NCBI GenBank assembly: GCA_026874595.1
Contig: CM049310.1
Coordinates: 45,289,058 to 45,353,057 of the forward strand
Source: Sipunculus nudus
Lineage: Eukaryota; Annelida; Sipuncula; Golfingiida; Sipunculidae
Reading direction: 5' to 3'
Length of the DNA stretch: 64,000 bases
Part shown: in pieces, positions 10,701-23,245 of the stretch
Layout: each line of letters begins with the position of its first letter
Numbering within the stretch: the first letter of the stretch is position 1
Program-made: the position numbers and the translations under genes
Notes under the pieces: model-generated
What the model saw: only the letters and a program-made list of their open reading frames with translations
Told to the model about the DNA's origin: nothing
The model's database searches: none

Positions 10701-12999
10701 GCAAATGTTATAGAACATAGATTATCTTACAGGATCAACCATTAATTTTCTGATAATAGAAATCTCAGAATTTATGTGAACTTCAGATGTTAATCTGGTG
10801 CATATTGCAAGGTCTTTAATAAAGCACATTTAAAAAGACCTCATTTCTTCCAGTACAATGGAAGAATATATTTTTCAGGTCACAAATGCATTTATTAGGT
10901 TTGTATAATACAATAAAGACAAGGTTTCAATTCAGGTTTCAACTATCAAACTCTAAATAAAGTACAACACCAGCCTGTCTCAGACATTTAGGCTAAATAT
11001 ACACAATGAAAGGTATAAATGACATACATTAAAAGGTAACAGGGGAAGATGGAAGTTCCATTCTTCATCAAGATATCAGTTTCAGGTGTTGTAAAATGTA
11101 ACTCACTTCTGTGAGTAGTTGTTATCTGTAAATGCATAGTGTAAGTGTAGTCCATATGGTTGTAAGGTGTTGGTTTTCCTTAACCCAGATCAGTATATCT
11201 GATTTGTACCCAGACAACAACATGTATACCGAGTGGAGGAGATAATGGTACACTTTGGTTCCAGACGTCATTGTTATGGCCAGTTTAAATTAAATTTTAC
11301 CTTTCTTTAAGTGGAGGCATTGCATTTGCAAATATTCTGCACACCTATATTTTTAATGAAGACAGAAATAATCAAGAGATCTTCATCAACTTTTGATAAA
11401 AAATGAATCAACCCATTGCCCCTCCCACAAAACTTCGTTGTAATCCACGTAATCAGACATACATGGTAGTACTAAGTGTTTTCATGAAATCCCTCTGATG
11501 TCTGCACTCTCTCTCAATTTATGTCCGGGTAAATCTATGTTAGTTTTTTTCTGTGTCACCTTTGTGTTTTTGTGGTTTAAACTGATTCTAACTAGAGCAG
11601 TGTACTTGCTCAGTACCAGGTTTAGTTTTTATATATTAGTTAATGGTGCTTACCAAGCCATACATGTCTGATATCAGCTATCTTTATGTCATTAATCACT
11701 GCTGTATATAAAGTATTCATAGTATATATTAACAATAACTGATGTGTATATATAAGGTATGAATTATATGAAACCAGAACTTGTAAATATTAAGAGTGTA
11801 TCTTAAAATTGTATGGTCAGTATATATCAATGGTTCATATATCACTGAATGTGAAATATACATCGGCAGTCCCCTGCAAAAAGTATTAATCCATAGTCCC
11901 ATAATAATAACTTTGGGATGTTCATGTCATCAGTTGAAACTTGTATATATAGTAGTTTTGTTGACTTGTAACCATTGGACTTCACAATATGACAACGTGT
12001 ATACAAATTGGAACCTTACATGATGTATGTTTATGATGCTTTCTGCATAATTTCGTCAGTTTTTTAGGCATACTCAATTGATAAGTATAAATGTTATATA
12101 CCATACTATGTGCATTTTGTGATATTTGCCGTTAGTTTATTTTAGGCTTGTTAACAATTGTGCCATTTTAGCATGTCTTATATTGGCCTAATGCTTAGGT
12201 TGTGGTATTGCATAAGAAGTCCTGCATTTGCTCTCACGTACACAGTGTAGCAAATAACATCTGAAAGCAAAGCAGCTCTCTTCATTGTTATAAACATTCC
12301 AGGTTAGAAGCGTGTTCCTTTAGACATAAGTGTTTTATGCACAATAGAAAATGCATTTGATAAAATCATAATATAGGGGTTGCTTTAAGGAACACTGTGT
12401 GGTCTTTTTAAGGCGTTCATGCCAGAAAACTTGTTCAGGTTTACAGGAGAACAGTAAACCTGTGCCCCATTCTCACAGGAAATTCCGAAAGAATAGATTC
12501 AAACGTTTTTGATATTAGCATTCATCTGGCAGTCCAAAGTTTTTAAAGCAAATAAATTAGAAAGTAATGAAACGTTTCCGGGTGATTGTGTCATAACGGC
12601 TGCAGTGTGTTGAGTCCAGCCGTTCAGTTTCGTGGGAACGCTCCAAAACGTTTTACGCGAGACTTGATTTGTAGGGGAAAGAGGTATTATTTCATGTCAG
12701 CTCAGCGGACGTCGTGCAATAAAATGTCTACCTTTAACCCTAACAGGTTTATATAGTGCCAGAATCGGGCCTGAATCAAGAGTCAAATATATGCACTAGG
12801 TGTAAGTCGGTCGGTAAGGATGATTGATAGTGTGTAAGTGATCTACAAAATGCACAAATTCTGAAGTTTATAATGGAGAATTTTGATTTTAAGAAACACC
12901 GAGATGAGTCAGTGTCGCCGTAACAGAGACGTTGATTTTATGGGTCTATTTTTACGGCTGAACTTGTCAATCATTCATTTGTTATAAAGACTGATGTAA

Positions 13000-13900
13000 C
13001 ATGGTATATCAAGTTGTAATGGTTACCAATTTTATTCATATTACGAAAACCAGCGTTTGTTTCATTTTAAGTGTATCACATTTAGATTAATTTATTTTAT
13101 ATAACATTGATTATCCGCAGCGGATATGTATATATAAGCAGTAATATATGTATATCTTGACCAGTTCATCACGTATACAGTGTAGTACAAAGCTGTCAAA
13201 CTGAGTGTATATATTCACCAATAGACCCGCTGTATTTATTAATGTGGTATGTGTACCAATATACATACGTCATTAACGTGTCTCTGATATAGCGGCATCA
13301 CGTACGACTTCCTATATCGATAGTGTACGGTTTTATTTTCTGTAACAAATTTCCAAATATCCAGATAAGTGATAGCTTGTGATAGTGAGAAGAAGGCTTA
13401 TTATATACATAATGATTAGTTATTCAGGCTGTACTACTAGCTGTATGTGATAATTAGTGATGGGTTAAGTTGTAAGTATAGTCTAATCTAGCTATTCCAT
13501 ATACTGCAAGGTCGGCATTCTGTGCGCCTGTTCCTAGGTTCATTACATTTATTTAGTATTATACCAATATCAGCAGTATAAGTATCACAGTCCGATGTTT
13601 ACATATTTGTCATTTGGTGTCAACTCATGTATTATACAGTATTGTTTATTCCTACATATACATATGACATGAACAGTAATATACGTCGTCCTAGCTAAAC
13701 ATCTGGTGGTAAACGCCTCTGAATGGTCAAATGGTGTCATTTTTTCCTAAATTCAAATGCACATCTTTTATTTTGGACTAAAGTGTGTATGTTTTACAAA
13801 GTTATTGGTAGAAAAGTTCAGATCAAGAACGTGTTGAGATCCAGTATCCGAATTTAATGCACACTTGAATTTGATAAAATCAACTACAATGGTAGAATGA
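13000..13900. repeat. Dispersed repeat, copy 1 (relative of 62880-63824)
   Basis: Extended similarity with 62880-63824 in the same orientation. Shared blocks include ATTTTAAGTGTATC, GATATAGCGGCATCACGTAC, TGATAGCTTGTGATAGTGAG, TTCTGTGCGCCTGTT and CGTCGTCCTAGCTAAACAT. This copy lacks the tRNA-like insert found in the other copy. Confidence 0.8.
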
Positions 13901-16180
13901 AAGCTTTTTGAGATATCATGTTGTTATAATATGATAAAGGTGAAACATGTTTTGAAATTCGTGTCAACCATATTTTATATATGACAAAAAGTTTAGTGTA
14001 ACCTTGAGAACCGTCATATTTTCATGGAAGTTTCAGTCACTCCAAATAAGTTACGGTCTATTTCTCTTAAGTGCTAAGGTTGTAATCAGTATGTAATCAG
14101 TTCATTACTTCATCTTAACAACATATTTAAACAAAAGTAAGTTAACATTCAGCCACTTAAAAGGCAGCTTCAAATTTTCAATTTCCTCTGGTAGGGAAAA
14201 AAGAAGTAAGCCTGACCGAACCTTATATATATAGAAAGATTTTTTTTTTCCTGAAACAAAAATATAAAGTTCTTTGGGATGGACATGATCATCGCCGCAT
14301 AACGTATCAGTTGCCGAAATATGTTTGGGCATTAGATGTTCTATCACTTGAGAAGCGTCACTGATCACTACCTGTATGTATTCAGTTGATTTGGTGTGGC
14401 TATATTAAGTTCAGTACAGCCGTTCTTTGCTGCTGAATTAATGATACTTTTTTGATCTCATTATAAACATAATAGTTAAGCTAATATATACGTGAGTAGT
14501 GTCTCTGAAACAGTGCGGCTTTATCCCACTATTTACCGATATGAAGAGAGTCAGGAATTGTACGAGGCATACTATATTATACATCTTAGACTGTGCACTT
14601 TTACATATGAATAAAATGTCCGATGAGACCATAATAAGACGTGTTGTGTGTTCAGTTTCTGTGTAATTCGAACTTTCCATATATGTTTTTTTCAGGTTGA
14701 AGCCCGCAATTCCGAAAATGTAATCTCAAAATATATATGGTTAAAAATGCCTTGACGGTTAGAAGTTATCATTTAGCAGCCTGTTCAGAACCAATGACGA
14801 GGAAGAGTATATTGACCTCGTCTGCTTTGAAAAAAAAGCAAATTATTTGCGACCCCTTCCTACCAAATGTTACCTTTAACGGAATTTGTGGATTTACCTC
14901 ATACATGTGAAGCATCCGTCCAGGTGGTGCCGTTTATAAGTGGAAGTTTTCAACGCTTGATGTCAGCATGTCTAGTCCGACAATTTGTTTGTATAAACGA
15001 ACAAAAGGACCCTGTATATAAATAAGCGCCTGGTCCAACAAAAAAATTGACAAAACTTTTGACTCCCCCCCCCCCCCCCCCCTTCTCTACACACACCAGG
15101 TCCGTATATCATTTGGTCCCCCCCCCCCCCTCATATAACGTCTTTCTCTAACCCAGTGCCACGTAATATCATTCATAAAGTTACGAAATCACCCGCCAAA
15201 AACTTACGAAGAGGGAAAGGCTGACATAGTGTAGATATTACTTATTCCCGGCGCAATGTTTCAGTATATTTTCCAGCCATCGACATGAAATAAGACCGAA
15301 ACATTTCATATATAGGAATATTTATTTTGAAAGGACATTTTTGTGTACATTCAAAAGCAACGCACTTATAGCTCTTAATTCAAAAGTACATGCATATATT
15401 CTCTCTTATGCTAATGCATTATGTAACCAAAATCTCGTGACATATTGCACCATATAGTACTCTTGGGTTTCCCCAACTTCAGAACACTAATTGCTTTCTA
15501 GGCAGACCCTCCTTAGAAGTACTAAATTTGGCCACTAGATATCAGCAGCAGTGACTTAAGACAAAAATGCATATGTACAAAGAACAGAAGAATGGTAGTT
15601 TGCTTCCACATTTAGATCCGGATCAACTTTCTTCCTATATTAACATACAGACAAACAAAATGAATGACAGGTATGTGGAGAAAATGCGATCCGAAGCTAC
15701 ATGCTTGTTACCATGATGTCAACTATCACCACGAGATCTGGAGATCACGGAACATTACTTGATATTATATATAGGCATTATTATGTATTTCAGACCAGGC
15801 TAGAATATAAATAAATGGCTTCTCCAAGGCAGAACTGCCCTCCCAGCTGACCTCTGGTCACCATTCTGTCCATTTTCACTATTTCCTCAATGTTAAACCT
15901 AAAGGCCTGCAGCAATTGAGCTAAAATAGTACTGTGTTACGACTGGAATTACATTTATAAGCATGTCATTGGACAAGGCCGGTCCACTATTTGAATAAAT
16001 GAACATATTGCCAGAACACCAAAAGGTGTTCTTGTGCATTAGATTTGACCAATTTTCCACCGACAGCAAACCTTCTATCGCAGAAACATCCCCCCCCCCA
16101 GCACTCCCCGCATTTAATATAAATTATGCAAGATATGCTAGTATACAAGTACACCTTCATATCAAACCTTCAATAATTCT

Positions 16181-18838
16181 TTTTAGCTCAACTGACTAGA
16201 AGTCAACCGAGCTATAGCGACAGTCCCTTGTTCGTCCGTCCGTAAAACTGGCACGTTTTGAAACCGTTGTACCTACGAATCCGGTTAAATGTCCAGAAAA
16301 CTGGGTCATTACGACTTCGTTCCTTCGATATATTAAGGTTAAACGTCAATTTTCCTTTAAAAACCATCGTCACACTTTAAGAATGCCTAATATCAAATAC
16401 CACTGATCTGTTTGATCTGTTTTTTTATCATATTTAATATAAAAAAAAAATATTCCTCTTTATATTTCCTATGCACATATCAGAAATTAGTTCAGTATTT
16501 AGGTCAGGACAGATATTTACTCACTTAACATGAGTAATGTTGAAGGTAGAGACTTTTTTTCAGGGATATAACTTAATTTAATCAAGATTCAGCTGCTTAC
16601 ATAAAATAAGTTATGCATTTTGCAATATTTTAAAGTTATGAGCATAAATATAAAATCTCTACCTTAAATTTTGCCCAACTTTGGTCATGGTACGTTTTTT
16701 AGCTCAGCTGGCTTTCAGTCATGCTGAGCTTTAGTGATGGGCCATTGTCTGTCGTCCGTCCGTTAGCAGGGCACAAATCGTAACCGTAAGGCAAGGATCA
16801 TGAACCCTGTGCAGTCTGATAGTTCCATGAAAAATCTCCTTGGACACCTTGAAATTAGGTCTCTGTTACCCATATCCTCCGAGCTATGGTGCTCAGAAGT
16901 AGCCCCAGAATGAATACAAATTTGATACAAAATTTCCAGTATCTGAACAACTAATGCATTGATGATCATGATTCTTCGCATGCATATTGATCAGGGAGTG
17001 TTTCTTCATTTCCTAAAGACTAGTCGCGCCATCGGATTTTGTCGAATTTTTACACATTTTTCTACTAGTTTTGAGACCTTTAAAGATGCGCTCACATGTT
17101 AATAGGGCACAAATCGTAACCACTGGACCTGGATTCTTCTAAATTGATATCAAGGGAAACCAAGGAAAAGAGTCCTCGAATACCTGAAATTTGGTCTCTG
17201 TTACCCATATCCTCTTAGCTATGGGGCTCAGATGTACCCCCCCCCCCTTAGAATAATTAAAAATTTAATACAAAAGCTCCAGTATCTGAACAACTAATCA
17301 GGGCACAAATCGTAACTACTGCACCTAGAATCTTCTTAATTGAGATCCTGGGTGGTCCGTGAAAAGTTTCCTTGGAAACCTGAAATTAGGTCTGTTATCT
17401 ATATTCTCCAAGCTATTGTCTTAAAATACCCTCAGGAATAAATGAAAATTTGATTCCAAAGCAGGGCACTCATGCTTACAGGTAACTTGTTTCCTGTAAG
17501 CTTTGTTGATTTAATTTTCATTTAAGGCACAAGTAAGGATTTTAGATTCTTAATTCAGAATTTTGAAAGGAATTGGCCAAAAATTGTAGCTATTATTGAA
17601 GTTTTAATGAGATCACGTCATACTTACACCTTCGCTATACTGAAGCCCCTCTACTGCACCTGTATGTCACCCTTGTTGACCTCTTAGGCTAATTATACAT
17701 GCTTGAAGCGGGACATACTGAGCGGCCGGTGTCCAACCCCCCTCCTCCAGTAATAATTGTTGTGGCCAACAATAAAACAATAAACAATAATGATATAATT
17801 TTTTATTGGTTTATAAAATAATAACAAATTTAAGAAAAATTAATGGAAAAGGAATTTGATAGTTAATGAGTAACAGGGTATTGTCTGGCAATTACTGATG
17901 TTGTGTGGTTAATGTATATATGGAAATGTTTTCCAAATGACACCATGTAGTCACCTTTAGGTCTTTTTCATTTCAATTTTAATAATGAAAAAAAAAATAT
18001 AAAATAAAATTGTTTTTTTTACTATTAGGGATTATATGAAGCCAATTAATGATAAACAAGGATGCAGTTGAGGATATTAAATCAATCTAAATTTCTAGGT
18101 GTTTTCCAAGTGTTTAAGTTTGTTAATTTATATTTATTGCAAATATTAAAATATGGAAAAAAATTAAAATATTACAAGAACTCATTACGTATGTCAATAT
18201 GTTTGACTAATGACATTAAGACTCTTTTAGCTGTATCAGCTGTCACATGATACTATGTAAATAATCAAAATTTATATAACTTATTTCATTTCAGTTGAAA
18301 AATTAAACATGCCCATCTCCAGTTTTCTCCTTGTATAATTTTTTGGGTTATTTTTATTTGCACATGCAGTAGTTTCATAAAGCTGAGATTACTTTTCATT
18401 TTTTTTATACATGTATTAAAAAATTTGTTTTAATTCAAATGTGATAAAAAAATTAGATCTTAGACAAGTTCTAATTATAATGTCTATCCAATTTGTATTT
18501 TCTAGATTCTCAACAATTTTGTTTGACTGAAACTGAATAAATACTCATGAGATCAAATTTACATGATAAATCTGACAAAATGGTGTATACTTGCAGCATC
18601 AGGCCTAGTCAAAACCTGTGTGACAATAGCACTCAATTTTCAAATGTAAATACTTTAAATCACATCAATCTTCTTCCCTATATCCCAGGATTCCATCCAA
18701 ATCTTACATAAGTTAAACACCATCATCTCATAATACAGCTTATATTACCACACAAAACTAACATTTATCTACCTCCTCTCAAAATCATATTTTGTAATCA
18801 TATATAACAGCTGAGTGCCGCAACCCAAAGGCCCCTGT
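16181..18838 (+). repeat. 2.6-kb AGCTCAGCTGAC-family repeat, copy 1
   Basis: Opens with TTTTAGCTCAACTGAC and then the GTCCGTCCGT signature. A second start lies at about 16692 (TTTTTTAGCTCAGCTGGC). Two or three degenerate units follow, marked by AGGGCACAAATCGTAAC at about 16769, 17104 and 17302. Then comes an AT-rich right half ending ACAGCTGAGTGCCGCAACCC. The right half matches the reverse complement of 23246-24500 throughout, for example CACCTGTATGT, AATTATACATGCTTGA and GATGCAGTTGA. Confidence 0.85.
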
Positions 18839-20287
18839 TAAAGCTAATGACCATCGTTGATCGCTTATTATAAATGACAATTATTAAATTTGTAAAACAA
18901 TGTCCGGATTTTTTTAAGAAAACAAATTTATACAAATCTTATTTGACTTCTTATCTCGAAATGTCACTTCATCACGACTTAAAGTGCAATTTATATCAAT
19001 GCTCATAAAGTACCACCACCACCCTCCCCATAACTAAGCGGTAAAAATGGTCCTTAAAGAGGCCCCAAAAATATCTTCTCTTTAAAATAAATTTGTACCT
19101 GCCAAAATATTTCCCTGAAACCGTTTGCTTACTCATGTAAACGAGTGTGAAAACAGTGGACCGGGCACGCTCACGGGTGTCAACATAAACACAGGCTGTG
19201 TATCGCCCGGCAACAACACGTGAAAATAAGGAGATGCCCCGAAAATGTTATACATATTCCCACTGGTTGAAACATGGAGTGATGTGGCTAACAATCGGAC
19301 GTCCGGTCACGCGGCCTTGTTACGGTAAACAGGACTGTGTTTGCCAACACGCAGAACCATAACAAGCTGTTGAACAGCCGTATGCGAGGTTCTAAGACTG
19401 TGTGCTGTGATTGTTTTTTCTGGAAAACCTTTGTATAAAGTAAACCTGAACTGTTAGTGTGAAAGAATAGGAATACTATTGTTCCTGAATTTGTCCCTTT
19501 AAATAAGAAATAGATCTGATGAATCACGGTGATTGTACCATTGCGGTACAAAGTATACGATATTTCCCTCTGCGTTATCACATTTGACGCAGTATGATGC
19601 ATATGATAAATACATCTTATGATACAATACCAGGCTACCAGGTTCTTTTATGAATTGTAAACTGTAACAGAAAATATTAAGGGGAAATATTCTAAATCCA
19701 CTCGATCAGTTTTTCATATTCTGAAACTGTGATTCATGTCAGTTATTAATATGGAAACAGGTGCAAATTAAAACATATATCTTGCAATTTACCGGAAGAG
19801 AATTCTTCATATTTGATTTGAAACTTCTTACATATTCGCTTAAAACACTTATGAAGAGAATATTTTTAATAAATTAATCAAATTAACTTCCAGTACAGTC
19901 AAATGTGTATAATGTGAAGGTATGGATGCATTTATATATGTGAATATATTATGTTTGGAAATACAAAAATAGTACCAGATTTCAGAAACAAAATGTGTGC
20001 ACATCATGCACCATTATTTGAGATGAGACATTTCATATAAGTTCAGTATATGTTGGGAAACTTTCGTTGGACTCTATGGCGGAGCCGTAATGAGATAAAT
20101 GTATACTCATCACTAAGTTCACAAGGGCGGTTATAGGGCGTGCCTTTTTACACCCATCAAATCTTGTAAAATAATACTTTTTTTTAATTTCTTTATCATA
20201 ATCCTCCCAAGCCCTCCCTCTCTTCTCCTCGCCTCCGCGGCCTATATGGGACAACTCCCCCTCTACCCCCTACTAATTTAAAATTCA
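18839..20287. other. Intergenic DNA downstream of the transporter, with a dispersed repeat
   Basis: Contains the repeat at 19060-19510 and the likely 3'UTR of the transporter (minus strand). A minus-strand ATTAAA at 20188-20183, about 100 nt past the stop, is a weak poly(A) candidate. No other gene was seen. Confidence 0.6.
19060..19510. repeat. Dispersed repeat, copy with an empty insertion site
   Basis: Similar in direct orientation to 43052-43446 plus 46020 onward. Shared pieces include TTTGCTTACTC, GTGTCAACATAAACA, GGAGATGCC and CACGCGGCCTTGTTA. Its tail ...TTTGTCCCTTTAAAT is uninterrupted, whereas the other copy is split there by a transposon. Confidence 0.8.
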
Positions 20288-20445
20288 CTATCCACCCCTG
20301 GATTTGGCTTGTTCCGATCTCTTGCGGCATACGTTAAGGATTCTAAATCTTTCTCCAATCGCAACGGCCAACGCTGACAAGCCAAAACCCACCGCCGCTA
20401 GGTAGGGCACGTTCCGGTACGTTCCTGTCTGGTCGTAAATAGCCC
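20288..20445 (-). CDS. SLC16-like (monocarboxylate transporter family) protein, last exon
   Basis: On the minus strand the exon follows acceptor CTTTGTAG and completes the split Gly of V-I-S-G-A. It encodes A-I-Y-D-Q-T-G-T-Y, the conserved segment before the last helix (GxxYDxTGxY in the family). TM12 follows (LAAVGFGLSALAVAI), then a short basic cytosolic tail ending at TAG. The last codons (K-S-R-G-G-stop) lie in CCAGGGGTGGATAG, which resembles transposon termini elsewhere in the window. The 158-nt length fits the incoming phase exactly. Confidence 0.88.
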
Positions 20446-20547
20446 CTACAAAGACAAAGAGATGACGGTCTTATTGGTATCCAGCAACATGCAATTTCTA
20501 AATTTTGTGTTGAAAGTCACCACTACTGTCCTTTTAGCCGCAATGGT

Positions 20548-20612
<65 letters not shown>

Positions 20613-21012
20613 TTTGCAGAGTGTTCACGCCTCCCAGTGAACAGGTATCTCGTTAAGGTCTTAGCGGGGCTCTATAAGGGATTATATATGAAACTTGGTT
20701 TAATACATATAAAATATGACTCATGAATATCTTCACTGCTAGTGTACAGGGCACATATATACACGAAAATATATAATGTAATTCATCATATGTGATATTT
20801 ATCCATAGTTATGCGAGTCAAATATGGAATCCATGTAGTAGTCAATTTTCTGACATTATAACATTATTTTAGCTTGTGTGCTGTTTGGGCTAACAGAATA
20901 AAACAAGATCGTTTGAGTCTCTTAATGGATTTATTATTATTCATTGTTTAGTTATTATCTTATGTATGGCTAAGAAATAACATATGTGAAGGCCATAAGC
21001 GTGCCGACTAAC
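20446..21012 (-). other. Transporter intron 3 with a 60-bp (TA)n run
   Basis: Phase-1 intron (GTTAGT to CTTTGTAG on the minus strand). The microsatellite occupies 20551-20610. Open frames here are repeat translation. Confidence 0.85.
20551..20610. repeat. (TA)n microsatellite in transporter intron 3
   Basis: Sixty bp of uninterrupted AT, about 105 bp from the last exon. Confidence 0.95.
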
Positions 21013-21933
21013 CGCTGATTACTGGGCACAAGGCGAGACCTGCTCCGAACCCGAAATTACCAATTCCAATCCCTACTCCCGCAAACTCCTCCCCTACGGC
21101 GAGAACCACCAAATGTCCGATCATGGACGCCGATCCGCCAACACAGAACCCCGTAACCACCAACATCAACGACATGAATATCATGGTCTTCCAGAACGAT
21201 AACAGAATAACCGCAGCTATCCCCACGAACATGTTCATTATCAACATTAGGTGTATGTTTGTGCATTTTAGATTACCGATGAATCCAATCACCAGTCGAC
21301 CGATTAAGTCTGACACTGCGAGAACTGACAGGAAAATAGGGATTTGTAACTTCCCGTATCCTATATCCTTTGCAAATGGCGGCAGGTATATCACAAACCC
21401 ATAAAACCCAAAGCCAAAACCAAGAACAAACAAGAAATAACAGGCTATTCTCAGATTTAAAAGATGTTTCATGGTCTGCCATGTTGAAGCAGTGAGTATT
21501 TCCGGACAGCAAGGTGCTCCTTTTTCAGCAATCTGCGTTTCAGGAACAGATCCGTTTTTGACCAAAGGATCGTCAGTTGGTACTATTCCTTTTTCTTTTT
21601 CCGATAGTTCTTCCATGGCGACCTCTCTGTAGCTCTCATCTTGTGTGATGGCGTATCCTTTGGACCCTCCGTTTTCGTCTTTACCCAGACCTCTGTGGTA
21701 TAAACTCCACACAAACACAGCACTCAGTAAAACATTAAGAATCAGCCCGGAGGCGACAATAAGCATCCCACGTGCGCTGTATTTGACTCCCAGGTAATTA
21801 TACAGGTAGGGTAAGACGATTCCTCCGCAGCTTCCGCCGGCAAACGCCATCCCCATCACCAAGTTCCGACTGTACGGGAACAGCTTGGGGATAGAGCCCA
21901 GCGTGACGGGGGTTATGATCCCATTGGAGAAAC
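21013..21933 (-). CDS. SLC16-like transporter, main exon (TM4/5 to TM11)
   Basis: This 921-nt minus-strand exon lies between TTTTCCAG and AGCG|GTTAGT. It encodes about 307 residues. GFSNGIITPVTLGSIPKLF leads into the TM5 family motif (YSRNLVMGMAFAGGSCGG). Next are TM6, then a hydrophilic loop of about 75 residues rich in Glu, Lys and Ser, the usual central loop of the family, and then TM7-TM11. TM8 has the expected Asp/Arg pair (SDLIGRLV), the residues that carry proton-coupled substrate binding in MCT1. SLC16 proteins are 12-helix plasma-membrane carriers of monocarboxylates, aromatic amino acids, thyroid hormone or creatine. The substrate cannot be told here. Open frames on the opposite strand are shadows. 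Confidence 0.92.
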
Positions 21934-22341
21934 CTGGAAAACATGACGAAATGTTAATATAGAATGATTGACTGAGTTGGAAAATGTACAGGAAAATGAT
22001 AAACTAATTTTTTGAAATGATCCCATACGCCAGTTTCAAAAATCTATATACACGTGATACATCAAATTTTTTTGGAGTGATCAGCGTGTTACTTTTTCAA
22101 TGATTCATTTAGATGATATCATATTAAAGTATGGCAAGCAGACAAACTCTTCCTGATACGCATACGCACCTATATATGAAATATTGTACATTCTCTTTTT
22201 TGCTGCAGAATTCTTGCGTCAGAGCAACATACTTTATCCTTGATAAATGTAGGTTTTGATGCTTATGTGTATGTATTACTGTGTGGCGCGCAGGTGCTTA
22301 CGTGCCGCAACGTGTGAAGACTTTGTAAAAATATTTCCTAC
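21934..22341 (-). other. Transporter intron 2
   Basis: Phase-1 intron from GTAGGA to TTTTCCAG on the minus strand. No repeat was recognised. Confidence 0.8.
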
Positions 22342-22485
22342 CAAATCCGAACCCCCAAGTGATGATAACAACTGCTATAGAAGGCGAGAAAGCACAGGCC
22401 ATCATGGAAACGGACCCGACGAGGCCGCCTACAGCCAGCAGCTTCCAGATGGCGAAACGGTCGCTGAGGCCGCCGGATATTGGAG
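22342..22485 (-). CDS. SLC16-like transporter, exon for TM2-TM4
   Basis: This 144-nt exon follows CGTGCACAG and ends TTTG|GTAGGA. Joined to the upstream exon it restores SPISGGLSDRFAIWKLLAVG. P-I-S-G-G-L-S-D-R-F is the conserved loop after TM2 in SLC16 carriers. It continues through TM3 (GGLVGSVSMMACAF) and TM4 (SIAVVIITWGFGFG). The phase-1 pattern is the same on both sides. Confidence 0.9.
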
Positions 22486-22883
22486 CTGTGCACGAAAATA
22501 AAAAGAAAAGCCACTCTGTACACTTGAAACGATCAAATCAAATCAAATGTTTTCTTTCATTAAACTGATAATTAAAGTGACTTAAGTGCAGTTAAAATAA
22601 TGCAAGTGAAAATCAAGAGAGGAGTGTGTTAATGAAGGTAAAATAAGGATGAGTCTACTAACGTGTGACTATAGCATGCAGTCAATGAATGCTGATGACA
22701 GGTGCCATATAATACTAATAGATTGCTATAGAATGCTAACAGCTGAACTATACCCCTAAATTTAAGATGGACAATATTCATGACCGGCAGAATCCGGTCT
22801 CCTATCTCTAAATTTAAATTAATACAAAATCTATTAAGTCACAAAATTAACCGCTAGATGATATGAACAATAACATAGCCGCA

Positions 22884-22886
<3 letters not shown>

Positions 22887-22931
<45 letters not shown>
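22887..22931. repeat. (TA)n microsatellite in transporter intron 1
   Basis: About 45 bp of AT beside the left arm of a short inverted repeat (22950-23000). Confidence 0.9.
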
Positions 22932-22932
<1 letters not shown>

Positions 22933-23245
22933 CGCCTATATGACGTAAATTATATTTTCATCTTCCTAGGAGCAAGGTTTCTGGCTCGGTTGCACAGAGA
23001 CCTTATACATTAACGGGAATTTTGAGCTGGTGCACATGTGATGGGGCCTAAATCATAAACAATAATGTTCACACGCCTTGTCAGCAGGAACGTATATGCA
23101 CCGGAAACCTACATATATCAGGGGCGGAACCAGAATTTTGGGAAGGGGGGAGGGGGTCCAAGTCAGAAAGGCATAAAGAAATCCTAAAAAATTGACCTAT
23201 GGATCCGGAAAGGAGGGGATCCAGATTCCCTAAAAAAAGGTTGTT

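Larger units (their letters stand above)
8017..16180. other. 3'UTR of the kinesin gene and intergenic DNA
   Basis: No credible exon was seen on either strand; all open frames are under about 90 codons and lack family signals. Contents: a poly-G tract (8131-8147), a possible poly(A) signal (9015-9020), a TIR-like remnant CAGGGGTGGATCC (from 10484), an old dispersed repeat (13000-13900) and poly-C tracts (15065-15082, 15119-15130). Confidence 0.65.

Noticed and set aside
21057-21512. Plus- and minus-strand open frames over the transporter main exon
   Set aside because: Alternative-frame shadows of the SLC16-like coding exon, which has clear membrane segments and motifs.
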